Source of the DNA: Alphaproteobacteria bacterium
GTDB taxonomy: Bacteria; Pseudomonadota; Alphaproteobacteria; Rhizobiales; Devosiaceae
Assembly (NCBI GenBank): GCA_018828145.1
Contig: JAHJWO010000019.1
Span: forward strand, 1-64,000
Reading direction: 5' to 3'
Length of the DNA stretch: 64,000 bases
In this document: in pieces, positions 1-9,318 of the stretch
Position numbering within the stretch: the first letter of the stretch is position 1
How the letters are laid out: the number at the start of each line of letters is the position of its first letter
Program-made: the position numbers and the translations under genes
Notes under the pieces: model-generated
What the model saw: the letters and a program-made list of their open reading frames with translations, nothing else
Told to the model about the DNA's origin: nothing
Database searches by the model: none

Positions 1-1510
1 AGAGCTTCACCCGCACCATCTGGTACGAATAGGGCGGCAGTCTGACGCTGAGCGTATCGCCATCGATCTTGGCGCCATCGCCCTTCTTCGGCGCAACCTC
101 ATCCTGCTTCTTGGCCGTATTCACCGCCTTGAGGTCCGGATGGGTCATCACCTGGTGGTCGATGATCGTGCCCTTGCCAAAGCCCTGCAGGCTCACTTCG
201 GTGTCGATGCTTTCGCTCGTGTGCCGGTTGACCAGGAAGAAGCTCAGAGTGCCGTCTTCCTCATTGTGCACGCCGGACACGTCCACGAATGGGGTGTCCT
301 TGGCATGGGTGGTTTCGTAACCGGGCGAACGGGTTACCAGCTGCAAGGCCGTGCCGCGGCCGAAAACCGAAGCGAAGTAATAGGGGTAGTAGATCGTCTG
401 CGCCCAGGCCGGGCCGCCCTTTTCCGTCATGATCGGGGCGATGACGTTCACCAGCTGCGCAATACAGGCGATCTTCACCACATCCGAGCGGCGGATGAAG
501 GTGTTGAGGATCAGCCCGACCATCAGCACGTCTTCGAAATTGTAGATGTCTTCCAAGAGGCCCGGCGCATGTGGCCAGCCGCCATTGCCGTCCAGGATCT
601 CGCGATCCTTCTTGTTGGAATGGTACCAGACGTTCCACTCGTCGAACGAGATATAGATGTCCTTGGTGGACTTCTTCTTGGTCTTCACCTGCTTGATGGT
701 CGAGGCGACGGTGTCGATATAGCGCTCGAGTTTGTGGCTCAGCCCCAGATAGTTAGGCGTATTGTCGTCGCGATTGGCGAAATACATGTGCAGGCTGATA
801 TGGTCGACATGCTCATAGGTATGCTCGAGCACGATGCGTTCCCAGTCAGGGAAGCTCGGCATGTCCATATGCGATGAGCCGCAGACGATCAGCTCCAGCG
901 ATTTGTCGAACATGCGCATGGCGCGCGCCGTATTGGCGGCCAGCTTGCCATATTCGTCGGCATCCTTGTGGCCAACCTGCCAGGGGCCGTCCATCTCGTT
1001 GCCGAGGCACCACATCTTGACGTTCCACGGCTCCTTGCGGCCGTTCTTGATGCGCAGGTCGCTCCAGTAGCTGCCGCCCGGATGGTTCACATATTCGAGG
1101 AAGTTGCGCGCCTCGTCGACGCCGCGCGAACCCAGGTTCACCGCCAGCATCATCTCCGTGCCGACAGTGGCGCACCAGTCGGCAAATTCATGCACGCCCA
1201 CCGCATTGCTCTCGGACGTATGCCAGGCTAGGTCCAGCCGGGTCGGGCGCTGTTCGCGCGGCCCGATGCCGTCTTCCCAGTTATAGGCCGAGACAAAGTT
1301 GCCGCCGGGATAGCGGACCACGGGGACATTGAGGTCCTTGACCAGCTTGGCCACGTCGCCGCGCATGCCATCCTTGTCGGCCGTCGGATGGTCCGGCTCG
1401 TATATGCCCTCATACACGGCCCGCCCGAGATGCTCGAGAAATGCCCCATAGACACGATCATCGATTTTGCTGATCGTATAGTCCTTATGCGCAACCACAG
1501 ACGCTTTCAC
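1..1510 (-). CDS. GH51 alpha-L-arabinofuranosidase (3' end at window edge)
   Basis: The minus-strand frame reads from a GTG at 1510 to the window edge (503 codons), so only the last residues and stop are missing. An AGGGAGG ribosome site lies 6-7 bases before the GTG. The protein has the GH51 plan: a (beta/alpha)8 barrel followed by a C-terminal beta domain. The acid/base motif LGNEM puts the acid Glu near residue 172, and FDEWNVWY puts the nucleophile near residue 291, the usual positions for this family. No signal peptide is visible, so it should be cytoplasmic and release arabinose from imported arabino-oligosaccharides, consistent with the sugar ABC transporter and other glycosidases to its right. 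The ArsR-like regulator just upstream on the same strand is the likely controller (inference). Confidence 0.93.
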   Translation of the reverse strand, partial: MKASVVAHKDYTISKIDDRVYGAFLEHLGRAVYEGIYEPDHPTADKDGMRGDVAKLVKDLNVPVVRYPGGNFVSAYNWEDGIGPREQRPTRLDLAWHTSESNAVGVHEFADWCATVGTEMMLAVNLGSRGVDEARNFLEYVNHPGGSYWSDLRIKNGRKEPWNVKMWCLGNEMDGPWQVGHKDADEYGKLAANTARAMRMFDKSLELIVCGSSHMDMPSFPDWERIVLEHTYEHVDHISLHMYFANRDDNTPNYLGLSHKLERYIDTVASTIKQVKTKKKSTKDIYISFDEWNVWYHSNKKDREILDGNGGWPHAPGLLEDIYNFEDVLMVGLILNTFIRRSDVVKIACIAQLVNVIAPIMTEKGGPAWAQTIYYPYYFASVFGRGTALQLVTRSPGYETTHAKDTPFVDVSGVHNEEDGTLSFFLVNRHTSESIDTEVSLQGFGKGTIIDHQVMTHPDLKAVNTAKKQDEVAPKKGDGAKIDGDTLSVRLPPYSYQMVRVKL

Positions 1511-1539
1511 GACGACGTCCTCCCTCTAATCCCGTTTTT

Positions 1540-1553
1540 CTGATTTATATCAG
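1540..1553. promoter_or_regulatory. Small inverted repeat upstream of the GH51 gene
   Basis: CTGAT and ATCAG flank four bases (TTAT), 30-44 bp upstream of the GH51 start codon. The half-sites share the ATCAG/CTGAT core with the longer palindrome at 2592-2608, but in outward rather than inward order, so a common regulator is only a guess. The rest of 1511-1622 is AT-rich with no other structure. Confidence 0.25.
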
Positions 1554-1622
1554 TTACCCCGTTGTAAACGAGGCCTTGAGGATCGCGCAAGGGTCGCGAG
1601 GCAAAAATATGACTATTTGTTT

Positions 1623-2573
1623 TCAGCGCGCCGTTTGCAGCCGCATGATGATTTCCTGGTCGTAATTGCCGAAGCCCCGACCGAAAATATTGATACCGCC
1701 CGGATGTTTAGCGTCGTCCTTGACAGCAATGCGCAGGCGGATCGAGTGGTGGTTGGCCAGATCCAGATCCACCAGCGAGATCGGGGAAATCTTCACCCCG
1801 TCCACATAGGTGCCGTCCAGCGTCACCCGCCAGCTCTTGAGCTTGCCGTACTGGCTGCCCTTCAGCTTCCACCAATCCGGCGTGTAAACGCCGCGCTTGT
1901 CGCCGAAATCGCCGGGGCTCATCCAGGTGCCGATTTCGGTGCCATTGACCGACAGGGTAATGTCGCTTGGCCAGTCGGCGGACGTGCCCGGCACTTCCGA
2001 GCTCAGCTCCATCGAAAACTCCATGGCCTCGATCTTGTGCTGGCTCAGCTTGGCATTGTTGGGGAACTGGTATTCGACATAGCCCCGGGTAAACCAGATC
2101 AGGCCCGTCTTCATCCGGTCGGGATCGAGAAATGTATCGGGCACGTCGAGCAGGCCGATAATGCCATCTACGGAGCATAGCCCGCACGGCGCCGAGACTT
2201 CACAACTGGTATAGAGCCCCAGTGGCATTGCCACTTCGATCGTGTTCGAACTCAGCGGCTTGATGTCTTCCTTGAACATCACCAGCACTTCGTCGAACGT
2301 CGAGTGGCAGATCTTCTGGTTACCCTTGCGCGCCTTCTGCGTCTCGGTGCGGATCAGCCCCGCGCCTTCCAGGATCTGGATATTGGTCGAAACGGTCGAC
2401 TGCGGCAGCTCGAGCTTCTCGGCAATGTCATTGCCGTTCATCGCGCCCTGCATATGCAGCAGCTTGAGGATCCGGACCCGGATGGGCGACGCCAGACCCT
2501 TGAGCACCGCGATGTCTTCTTCGGGGTCGACGACAAGAAAGTTGCGGCTCATGTGGCTGACGGTTCCGGACAT
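1623..2573 (-). CDS. ArsR-type winged-helix regulator with large C-terminal domain
   Basis: A winged helix-turn-helix occupies about residues 20-85; the stretch around KGLASPIRVRILKLL and LPQSTVSTNIQILEGAGLI is typical of ArsR proteins. The remaining 230 residues are far longer than a classical ArsR protein (about 100 aa). They look like a beta-rich ligand domain with many Trp and Gly and a CxxCSxxG-like cysteine patch (SAPCGLCSVDG). Regulators of this shape are known beside sugar-use genes in Rhizobiales-type genomes; sugar sensing here is inference. The open frame runs on to 3128, but that would overlap the divergent LacI gene. The ATG at 2573 (or 2552) is the sensible start, although neither has a strong ribosome site. 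Confidence 0.82.
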   Translation of the reverse strand: MSGTVSHMSRNFLVVDPEEDIAVLKGLASPIRVRILKLLHMQGAMNGNDIAEKLELPQSTVSTNIQILEGAGLIRTETQKARKGNQKICHSTFDEVLVMFKEDIKPLSSNTIEVAMPLGLYTSCEVSAPCGLCSVDGIIGLLDVPDTFLDPDRMKTGLIWFTRGYVEYQFPNNAKLSQHKIEAMEFSMELSSEVPGTSADWPSDITLSVNGTEIGTWMSPGDFGDKRGVYTPDWWKLKGSQYGKLKSWRVTLDGTYVDGVKISPISLVDLDLANHHSIRLRIAVKDDAKHPGGINIFGRGFGNYDQEIIMRLQTAR

Positions 2574-2591
2574 CGCAGGATCGACAAGGCA

Positions 2592-2608
2592 TATCAGGAA
2601 TCCTGATA
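2592..2608. promoter_or_regulatory. Perfect 8-bp palindrome between divergent regulators (probable operator)
   Basis: TATCAGGA and its reverse complement TCCTGATA are separated by one base. The site begins 19 bp before the ArsR-like start codon and sits inside the ArsR/LacI divergent interval. Its position and symmetry fit an autoregulatory operator of the ArsR-like protein. Which regulator binds is inference. Confidence 0.55.
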
Positions 2609-2717
2609 CAATCAACCAGCTGGCTTCCCGGTCGGGACGGTCGCGCTCACTGCTACCGGAGGCTTGATAACAGTAGCCGATCATGATGCAACTTGTGATA
2701 CGCATCTGCAGGACCCT

Positions 2718-3794
2718 ATGGCCACTCGGACTGACACACCCTCGCCAAAGGCGATGCCCGGGAAGCGAAAGCGGCGGCGGGTGACCATGACAGATGTCGC
2801 GCGCGAGGCGGGATGTTCGCAGGCCACCGTATCGTTCGTGCTCAATCATACACCGGGGATCAAACTGTCTTCCGATACCAGGACGCGCGTGTTTGAAACC
2901 GCGCGCCGCCTTGGCTATGCGGTGCCGGCCAGTTCGGCGCCCAGGCTCCTTGCCTCGCGCGGTCGGCAGATCGGCGTCCTTGCCGACCAATTGACCACCA
3001 GTCCCGGGGCCGTGCTGGCGATCGAGGGCCTGACAGAGGCTAGCCGGGCCAGCGGCGATGTCGTGCTGGTGGCAGAGACACAGCATGACGAGCACTCCGG
3101 GGCGGAGATCATTCGCACCTTCATCCACCAGCGGCTGTCGGCGCTGGTCTACATGACTGCCCTCACCCGCAAGATTGAGCTGCCGGAACCAATGGTCGGG
3201 CTGGACATGCCGGTATTCCTACTCAATTGCTACACTTCCAGCCATCTATACCCGGCCGTCGTTCCCAGCGAGACTGCCGGCGGGCAAAGAAGCACGCGGC
3301 ACCTGATCGAACAGGGTCACCGCCGGATCGCCACCATCACCGGCGAAATTTGGATGGAAGCGGCCCAGGACCGGCTACTGGGCTACCGCCGCGCTCTGGC
3401 GACCGCGGACCTTCCATTCGACCCGTCCCTGGTCGTTGAGGGCGACCTGTCGGTCAATTCCGGCTACGATGCGACGCGGCATTTGCTGGCACTGCCGCAG
3501 CCCCCCTCCGCCATCTTCTGCCAGAACGATCGCATGGCAATAGGCTGCTACAAGGCACTCAGGGAAGGGGGGTATGACATACCGGCCGACATGTCGGTCC
3601 TTGGGTTTGGTGACGAGGAAATCGCGCGATACCTCCAACCGCGGCTGACCACATCAATCCTGCCTCATCGCGCCATGGGGCGGTGGATCGTGGAGCAGCT
3701 TTCCGAGTATGTCCCGAGGCCGGGGCGTTACCCGCTGGTCAAGCTTGAATGCCCGCTGATCGAGCGCGGCTCGGTTTCGCCGCACAAGGCTTGA
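2718..3794 (+). CDS. LacI-family transcriptional regulator
   Basis: The N-terminus carries the LacI helix-turn-helix (VTMTDVAREAGCSQATVSFVLN, about residues 22-43), followed by a periplasmic-binding-protein-like sensor ending near residue 350. Landmarks are GHRRIATITG and the C-terminal ICQND-type effector region (IFCQNDRMAIG). The ATG at 2718 has AGGA five bases upstream. The in-frame ATG at 2664 gives a less natural N-terminus. It is divergent from the ArsR-like gene and lies among arabinan/galactan-type glycosidases, so it probably senses a plant sugar. At 358 aa it is normal for the family. Confidence 0.88.
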   Translation: MATRTDTPSPKAMPGKRKRRRVTMTDVAREAGCSQATVSFVLNHTPGIKLSSDTRTRVFETARRLGYAVPASSAPRLLASRGRQIGVLADQLTTSPGAVLAIEGLTEASRASGDVVLVAETQHDEHSGAEIIRTFIHQRLSALVYMTALTRKIELPEPMVGLDMPVFLLNCYTSSHLYPAVVPSETAGGQRSTRHLIEQGHRRIATITGEIWMEAAQDRLLGYRRALATADLPFDPSLVVEGDLSVNSGYDATRHLLALPQPPSAIFCQNDRMAIGCYKALREGGYDIPADMSVLGFGDEEIARYLQPRLTTSILPHRAMGRWIVEQLSEYVPRPGRYPLVKLECPLIERGSVSPHKA

Positions 3795-3897
3795 TTCAGC
3801 CGGATGGCCCGCGCGCCGGGCGAGCCCCAGCACAGCCACCCCCCTACCCCGCTGGCACCGAGCGGAATCGCACCTCGCGCCTGCGAAGCCCCGCCAG

Positions 3898-5001
3898 CTA
3901 CTCCGAGAATGCCAGCCCCCAGCCCAGGTCAGGGCTGTCCGAACCATAGGTTACGTCGGGCACCCACTGAAATGCACCGATGAACCACTTGCGCGCCGCC
4001 CAGAAATTGCGCGGTTGCTCCTCGGCAGGGACGCCATGATAGACGAAGGGCAAGGCCGTTTCCGCGGCCCCCGCCGGCAGATGATCTTCACCGGGCAGGA
4101 CGAAGCTCGGGTGCCCCACACCCCTCGCCTGCCTGGCCAATGTCCCGCCCACGGCGAGGGTGGCCGCATTGGCGCCGAACAGACACCCGTCCGACGCCAG
4201 CCATGCGGCTGCATCCAAAGGTTCAGCCCCTGCCTTGAGGCGCAGATCGGCCAGACAGTAGTTTTCTCCCCAAGAGCCATTGGCCGAATAGACAATATGC
4301 AACTGGCCTGCTGGATCAAGGATGGGCTGAGGGGCTTCGTTGATGGCGGGAGTCTGCTCGCCGATGTTTTCCCAGCTCTGGTCTGGCGAAGCGATGAGCA
4401 CTCGCGGCGCCAGCACCTGTCCATCTGCGTCCATGGCGGCAATGAAAATGTCCTGCGCCAGGTCGGTATCGCCCTGCCAGCCCGACCAGACGAAGTAGCG
4501 CCTGCCTTGGTAGGTGAGGGGTACGCCGTCGATGGCCCACTTGTCTTGCGGCAGCACGACCTGGGCCGCCACCCCGTAGCCGGAGGCGGGGCCGTCCGAT
4601 TTAATGACATACATCCTGTGCGCACTGCCGGCCCCAGCCGCGAAATAGACCTCGAAGCGTCCGTTATGACGGACGATCTCGGGAGCCCACACCTCCCCCA
4701 GGCCATCCCTGTCTCGCCAGATCGGTGTCGGCCTGCTGTCAGGCAATTCGGCAAGGCTTGGGGCCTCCCGCACGTAGAGCGTGCGGCCCGCCACAGATTC
4801 CACCGAGACAAAGCCTTCCTCGGTCCGGAGGATGCTGGGGTCAGCGCCGGTGATCCCCATATGCCCTTCGGGATTGGCCGAGGTTGCCGACTGGCCCAGC
4901 GCCGGGCCGGTCGACAATGAAGCCAAGCCGGACATGAGGAGCAGGACCATGCCCGCCCCTCCCAAACGATAGCTTTTCATGTTTTGGTCTGTGACGGTCA
5001 T
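3898..5001 (-). CDS. GH43-like secreted glycoside hydrolase
   Basis: A signal peptide is evident (hydrophobic stretch GMVLLLMSGLASL, cleavage probably after PALGQS). The mature protein has five-bladed-propeller GH43 features: GADPSIL near the mature N-terminus supplies the general base Asp, WAPEIV is the usual blade motif, and a Glu in INEAP is the likely acid. Expected activity is on arabinans, xylans or their side chains. It would act in the periplasm or outside, feeding the ABC transporter encoded at 8.2-12.6 kb. The start is uncertain: GTG 5010, ATG 5001 and ATG 4980 are all in frame, and I chose 5001 because an AGG lies about nine bases upstream. A Cys pair (NYCLAD and DGCLFG) could form a disulfide. 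Confidence 0.75.
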   Translation of the reverse strand: MTVTDQNMKSYRLGGAGMVLLLMSGLASLSTGPALGQSATSANPEGHMGITGADPSILRTEEGFVSVESVAGRTLYVREAPSLAELPDSRPTPIWRDRDGLGEVWAPEIVRHNGRFEVYFAAGAGSAHRMYVIKSDGPASGYGVAAQVVLPQDKWAIDGVPLTYQGRRYFVWSGWQGDTDLAQDIFIAAMDADGQVLAPRVLIASPDQSWENIGEQTPAINEAPQPILDPAGQLHIVYSANGSWGENYCLADLRLKAGAEPLDAAAWLASDGCLFGANAATLAVGGTLARQARGVGHPSFVLPGEDHLPAGAAETALPFVYHGVPAEEQPRNFWAARKWFIGAFQWVPDVTYGSDSPDLGWGLAFSE

Positions 5002-5045
5002 GTATGGCACCCTGGGTCGACGCCGAGCGCCGGGAGACTATAGCA

Positions 5046-6053
5046 TCATTGCGGAGCCGCTGGCTTTCCTGTCGTTGCCCGTTCTATCAGTTCTCCGGCG
5101 ACGAATAGTGTCCTGCGGCCAATGGGCTTTTCACTGGCCAGTTCGAGCAGTGCCCGCTCCGCCATTTCCGTAAACGGCAGGGAGACGCTGGAAATTTGCA
5201 GATCCTTGGCAAATTCGCGGTCGTCATAGCCCACAACTGCCAGATCCTGCGGAACCCGTAGCCCGGCCTCCTGCGCCGCTGCCAGCACGCCACGGACGAT
5301 GACATCGTTCTGCCCAAAGATGGCGTCCGGCGGTTCGGGTAAATCGAGCAGCCTTCGTGTCGCCTCGTGGCCCGACCCCTGACTCCAGTCGCTCACCTCT
5401 TCGTATGCTTTGCCCCGATTGAGGCCGGCCTTGTTCAGCGTTCTGCGATAGCCGGCCAGCCGCTCCTTGCTGGCGAACTGCCACGGATCCCCTGTGATGG
5501 TCGCTATGCGGCGACATCCGATATCGATCAGATGCTGCGTGGCGACTGCACCGCCATGGCGCTCTGCCGGCAGAACAGCGAGGCCAGCACTGTCCTCGCG
5601 CCGGCAATTGAGCAAGACGTGCCGAAATCCGTCAATTGCCTTAGGTGGCTCCGCAAGCGTCGAAAAGCTGCTGGCATAGATTACGCCTTCGACGCCGAAG
5701 CGGCTGAAATTGTGTAGTGCCGCCAGTTCTCGATCGGTAATGCCGTCGGTGACCTGGATGATGAGCTGCAGCCCCTCCGCATTGGCGCAACTCTGCAGCC
5801 CATAGATGAGATCGATCGGATAGGCCGAAGAAATCTCGTTGATCATGACCCCGAACAGGCGCTGCGGCACGCGGCCCAGCTCGTCCAGCCGGGGCCCTGG
5901 ATCATATCGGAGCTCCCTAGCCACCTGCAGCACGCGCTGCCTGGTCGCCTCGGCAATGCGCATGCCCGGAACCTGATTGAGAATCAGCGATACCGCGGTG
6001 CGCGAGACGTTAGCCGCCCGTGCGATATCCACCATTCTCACCCGCTTTTTCAC
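5046..6053 (-). CDS. LacI-family transcriptional regulator
   Basis: The LacI DNA-binding domain is at the extreme N-terminus (RMVDIARAANVSRTAVSLIL), followed by the usual two-lobed sensor (CRRIATITGDPWQF; IFGQNDVIVRGV; LAVVGYDDREFA). A GTG at 6053 with GAGGGG just upstream gives a normal-length N-terminus; an in-frame ATG at 6086 would add 11 residues rich in Arg. It is divergent from the GH2 gene, and a perfect palindrome (6106-6127) lies between them. It therefore very likely represses the GH2 gene and perhaps the transport operon. It resembles the LacI protein at 2718 only at family level. Confidence 0.88.
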   Translation of the reverse strand: MKKRVRMVDIARAANVSRTAVSLILNQVPGMRIAEATRQRVLQVARELRYDPGPRLDELGRVPQRLFGVMINEISSAYPIDLIYGLQSCANAEGLQLIIQVTDGITDRELAALHNFSRFGVEGVIYASSFSTLAEPPKAIDGFRHVLLNCRREDSAGLAVLPAERHGGAVATQHLIDIGCRRIATITGDPWQFASKERLAGYRRTLNKAGLNRGKAYEEVSDWSQGSGHEATRRLLDLPEPPDAIFGQNDVIVRGVLAAAQEAGLRVPQDLAVVGYDDREFAKDLQISSVSLPFTEMAERALLELASEKPIGRRTLFVAGELIERATTGKPAAPQ

Positions 6054-6105
6054 TTCGCCCCCTCGCCGTCGCGGCCGCCTTGACAATCCAGTTTGACTGC
6101 ATCAA

Positions 6106-6127
6106 TTTGCTAAACAAGTTTAGCAAA
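6106..6127. promoter_or_regulatory. LacI-type operator upstream of the GH2 gene
   Basis: TTTGCTAAAC is followed by AA and then its exact reverse complement GTTTAGCAAA, a 22-bp even-centred palindrome typical of LacI/GalR operators although without the central CG. A TTGACA hexamer at 6080-6085 could be a -35 element, which would place the palindrome over the -10 and start region. This suits repression by the divergent LacI protein. Confidence 0.8.
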
Positions 6128-6179
6128 CAGGCTTCCAAAGCTCAACAACAAGCCTGCAGATGCGCCTTCGGGAGGAAAC

Positions 6180-8033
6180 ATGACTACCACCGCACACGCC
6201 AGCAATCTTGCGCCCAATCCGCAATTTCGGCGGGACAACTGGATCGATCTGTGCGGCTCCTGGGGCTTTGCTCATGACGATAGCGACATCGGGATCAGTG
6301 CCAACTGGTGGCAGCACCCCGAGGTATTCGATCGAAAGATCGTTGTGCCCTTCCCGCCCGAAAGCGAACTTTCGGGTTTGCGCGAAACCGGCTTTCATCC
6401 GGTCATCTGGTATCGGCGCACCTTTGAGGCGCCTGAAATGCAGACCGGCGAGCGACTGCTGCTCAATTTCGGCGCCGTCGACTACGCTGCCACCGTCTGG
6501 GTCAACGGACAGTGCGTCGGAGCCCACGAAGGCGGCCACGTCCCGTTCTCGCTGGATGTGACGCATGCCCTCGTCTCGGGCGAACAGGTGCTGGTGGTTC
6601 GCGCCGAGGACCAGCCCGAGGATGTGCGCTTCCCCCGCGGCAAGCAGGACTGGCTCGAAGCGCCCCATTCCATCTGGTATCACCGCACCAGCGGCATCTG
6701 GCAGCCCGTCTGGCTGAGCGTGGTGCCGACGCTGCACATCACCGACATCCACCTTGTCCCGGACCTGACCCGCGCCCGCGTCCGCTGCGAAATCCGGCTC
6801 AACACCGTACCCAAGAGCGCAACGAACCTGACCATCAGGCTCAGCGCCAAGGGCAAGCCGATCGCCGAGCAGACGGTAATGCTCGCCGAGGCCGAACTGG
6901 GCTTCGATATTGCAGTGCCCCAGCTCGAAAACGGCGTCCATCGGGACTATCTGCTCTGGACGCCAGAGAAGCCCAACCTTGTCGACGTCGAGGTGGTGCT
7001 CAATGGCGAACGACCTGATCGGGTGCAGTCCTATCTGGGCCTGCGCAGCGTCGGCGTTGGCGCCAAGCGCTTCCTGCTCAACGGCCTGCCCTATTATCTA
7101 CGCATGGTGCTGGGACAGAATTACTGGCCGCAATCGCATCTGGCCGCGCCGAGCCCGGATGCACTGCGCCGCGAAGTCGAGCTGATCAAGCAGATGGGCT
7201 TTAATGGCGTGCGCATTCACCAGAAGATTGAGGATCCACGTTTCCTCTACTGGTGCGACATGCTTGGCCTTTTGGTCTGGGAGGAAATGCCCAGCGCCTA
7301 TGGCTTCTGCAATTCGGCCATCGAGCGACTGTCCAAGGAATGGATGGCCGCGATCCGGCGCGACAAGAGCCACCCCTGCATTGTCGCATGGGTGCCGCTC
7401 AATGAAAGCTGGGGCGTCTCCCAGATTGCCGATCGCCCGGACCAGGAACACTATGCCAGGGCGCTCTACCACCTGACCAAGGCACTCGACACCAGCCGAC
7501 CCGTGATCTCCAATGATGGGTGGGAACTGGTCGAGAGCGATATCTGGTCGATACACGACTATGCGCCCGATGGCGCGGGACTGACCAGTCGCTTCCACGA
7601 GCCGGAGGATATCGAGAACATGCTGACCGGCATGGGCCCGGCCCGCCGGCGCCTGGTTCTGGGCGGCCGCGCCTTGGGCGACGCCCCGGTTATGCTGACC
7701 GAGTTTGGTGGGTTGAGCTACATGCCCAAGCAGGGCGAGAAATGGCACGGCTATTCGACAGTGGCAGACCCGCAGGATTTCGAGGCGAGGCTGCGCGACA
7801 TCTTCTCGGCCATTGCCGCCATGCCGCACGTGGCGGGGTACTGCTATACCCAGGTCACCGATACGGAGCAGGAGGTGAACGGGCTGCTGACCGAGCATCG
7901 CGAACCCAAACTGCCTTTCGAGACGCTGCAGGACATCATTAGCATGCCCGCCGCCTCGGTGCCACACGAGCAAATCGACAACGCCCGCCGCAAGGCCCGT
8001 CAGGCGGCCGAGGACCCGTCTCCAATCGATTGA
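6180..8033 (+). CDS. GH2 glycoside hydrolase (beta-galactosidase/glucuronidase superfamily)
   Basis: This 617-aa protein has the GH2 order: a jelly-roll sugar-binding domain (about residues 15-170, with WYRRTFEAP and VWVNGQCVGAHEGGHVPF), an Ig-like domain (about 180-290) and a TIM barrel. The acid/base Glu is in LNESW (about residue 409) and the nucleophile Glu is in LTEFGG (about residue 508). No signal peptide is visible, so it is cytoplasmic. Sequence alone does not separate beta-galactosidase, glucuronidase or mannosidase activity; the shorter form with the LTEFGG nucleophile favours a galactosidase/glucuronidase-like enzyme. It has a LacI operator upstream and the ABC transporter genes 190 bp downstream. 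Confidence 0.92.
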   Translation: MTTTAHASNLAPNPQFRRDNWIDLCGSWGFAHDDSDIGISANWWQHPEVFDRKIVVPFPPESELSGLRETGFHPVIWYRRTFEAPEMQTGERLLLNFGAVDYAATVWVNGQCVGAHEGGHVPFSLDVTHALVSGEQVLVVRAEDQPEDVRFPRGKQDWLEAPHSIWYHRTSGIWQPVWLSVVPTLHITDIHLVPDLTRARVRCEIRLNTVPKSATNLTIRLSAKGKPIAEQTVMLAEAELGFDIAVPQLENGVHRDYLLWTPEKPNLVDVEVVLNGERPDRVQSYLGLRSVGVGAKRFLLNGLPYYLRMVLGQNYWPQSHLAAPSPDALRREVELIKQMGFNGVRIHQKIEDPRFLYWCDMLGLLVWEEMPSAYGFCNSAIERLSKEWMAAIRRDKSHPCIVAWVPLNESWGVSQIADRPDQEHYARALYHLTKALDTSRPVISNDGWELVESDIWSIHDYAPDGAGLTSRFHEPEDIENMLTGMGPARRRLVLGGRALGDAPVMLTEFGGLSYMPKQGEKWHGYSTVADPQDFEARLRDIFSAIAAMPHVAGYCYTQVTDTEQEVNGLLTEHREPKLPFETLQDIISMPAASVPHEQIDNARRKARQAAEDPSPID

Positions 8034-8220
8034 CCCAGCGTCACCGCCTGCCCTTTCGTCAGAAGCACAATCCACGATATTTATCCAAGTTGGTGATTGT
8101 ATTTGCGTGATGGGATTGACTGGCGGCGCGTTCCGATTGAAAAATATTACAAATGACCGTGTGCGGGGTGTCCCAAGCGTGCGGCGAGTGGCGCGATCAG
8201 CGCTGCAGGGAGAGGTATGA

Positions 8221-9318
8221 ATGTCCGATATCGTCCTCAAAGGCGTCAGCAAGTCCTTTGGCGCTGTCAGCGTGCTGGATCGGGTGTCCATGCACATCGA
8301 ATCGGGTGAGTTCATCGTTTTTCTCGGACCGTCCGGCTGCGGCAAGTCGACCCTCCTGCGCATGATCGCCGGCCTCGAAGAGGTTACCGAGGGTGAAATC
8401 CACCTGGGAGGCCGCCGTGTTGACCAGTTGCCGCCCAATGAACGCGGCGTCGCCATGGTGTTCCAGAATTATGCGCTCTATCCGCATATGACCGTGCGCA
8501 ACAACATGTCGTTCGGCCTACAGAATGTCGGCACGCCCAAGGCGGAAATCATCCAACGGGTCAACGACGCCGCTCGCATGCTTGAGATCGAGCACCTGCT
8601 CGAACGTAAGCCAGCACAGCTGTCCGGTGGTCAGCGCCAGCGCGTTGCCATTGGCCGGGCCATCGTGCGTGACCCTAAAGCCTTCCTGCTCGATGAGCCG
8701 CTGTCCAACCTTGATGCCGGTCTGCGTGTCCGCACTCGCCTGGAACTGGCCCAACTCCACCATCGCATCAAGGCCACAATGATCTTTGTGACGCACGACC
8801 AGACCGAGGCCATGACCCTGGCCACAAGGATCGTGGTGATGAACAACCGCCAGATCGAACAGATCGGCACCCCTATGGAAGTCTATTCGCGGCCGGCCAG
8901 CCGCTTTGTCGCCAGTTTCGTAGGCTCACCTGCCATGAATTTCGTGCCCATCGATTCAATAACTGATGTCGGCGGCAAGGCGTCCATCAGTTTTGCCGGT
9001 CAGCCACAGGTACCCACCGCGGTGCCGTTTGCCAGCCTTCCAAAGAACAACCTGACCTTGGGTATTCGCGCCGAGGCGGCCCGCATCAGCCAGGATGGTT
9101 CGGGCATTGAAGGCGTCGTCGACGTGGTCGAGCGGCTCGGCGAGCGCACCCTGGTCTATTGCCGCCTGCCTGACGAAACGACGCTGGTGGCCGAGGATAA
9201 TGGCGTGAGCCTGGTTCAGCCCGGAGATGCGGTGCGCATCGTTCTGGACGGAAACGTGGCAATGATTTTTGACGAGGCCGGCAAGGCTTATCACGCTGTC
9301 GCTCAACAAGGCGGCTGA
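8221..9318 (+). CDS. Sugar ABC transporter ATP-binding protein (UgpC/MsmK type)
   Basis: All nucleotide-binding motifs are present: Walker A GPSGCGKS (about residue 36), signature LSGGQRQR (about 138), Walker B AFLLDEPLSNLDA and the H-loop FVTHDQTEAMTLA. The C-terminal 120 residues form the TOBE regulatory domain of the carbohydrate-importer class, so it energises the permease pair encoded downstream. The ATG at 8221 follows GGGAGAGG. The 187 bp before it may hold its own promoter; I see no clear operator. The 147 bp between its stop and the binding-protein start carries a small CCCC/GGGG stem near 9343. Confidence 0.95.
   Translation: MSDIVLKGVSKSFGAVSVLDRVSMHIESGEFIVFLGPSGCGKSTLLRMIAGLEEVTEGEIHLGGRRVDQLPPNERGVAMVFQNYALYPHMTVRNNMSFGLQNVGTPKAEIIQRVNDAARMLEIEHLLERKPAQLSGGQRQRVAIGRAIVRDPKAFLLDEPLSNLDAGLRVRTRLELAQLHHRIKATMIFVTHDQTEAMTLATRIVVMNNRQIEQIGTPMEVYSRPASRFVASFVGSPAMNFVPIDSITDVGGKASISFAGQPQVPTAVPFASLPKNNLTLGIRAEAARISQDGSGIEGVVDVVERLGERTLVYCRLPDETTLVAEDNGVSLVQPGDAVRIVLDGNVAMIFDEAGKAYHAVAQQGG

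Noticed and set aside
7098-8456. A 452-codon minus-strand frame opposite the GH2 gene
   Set aside because: Low-complexity shadow that runs through the GH2 catalytic region and into the ATPase gene.
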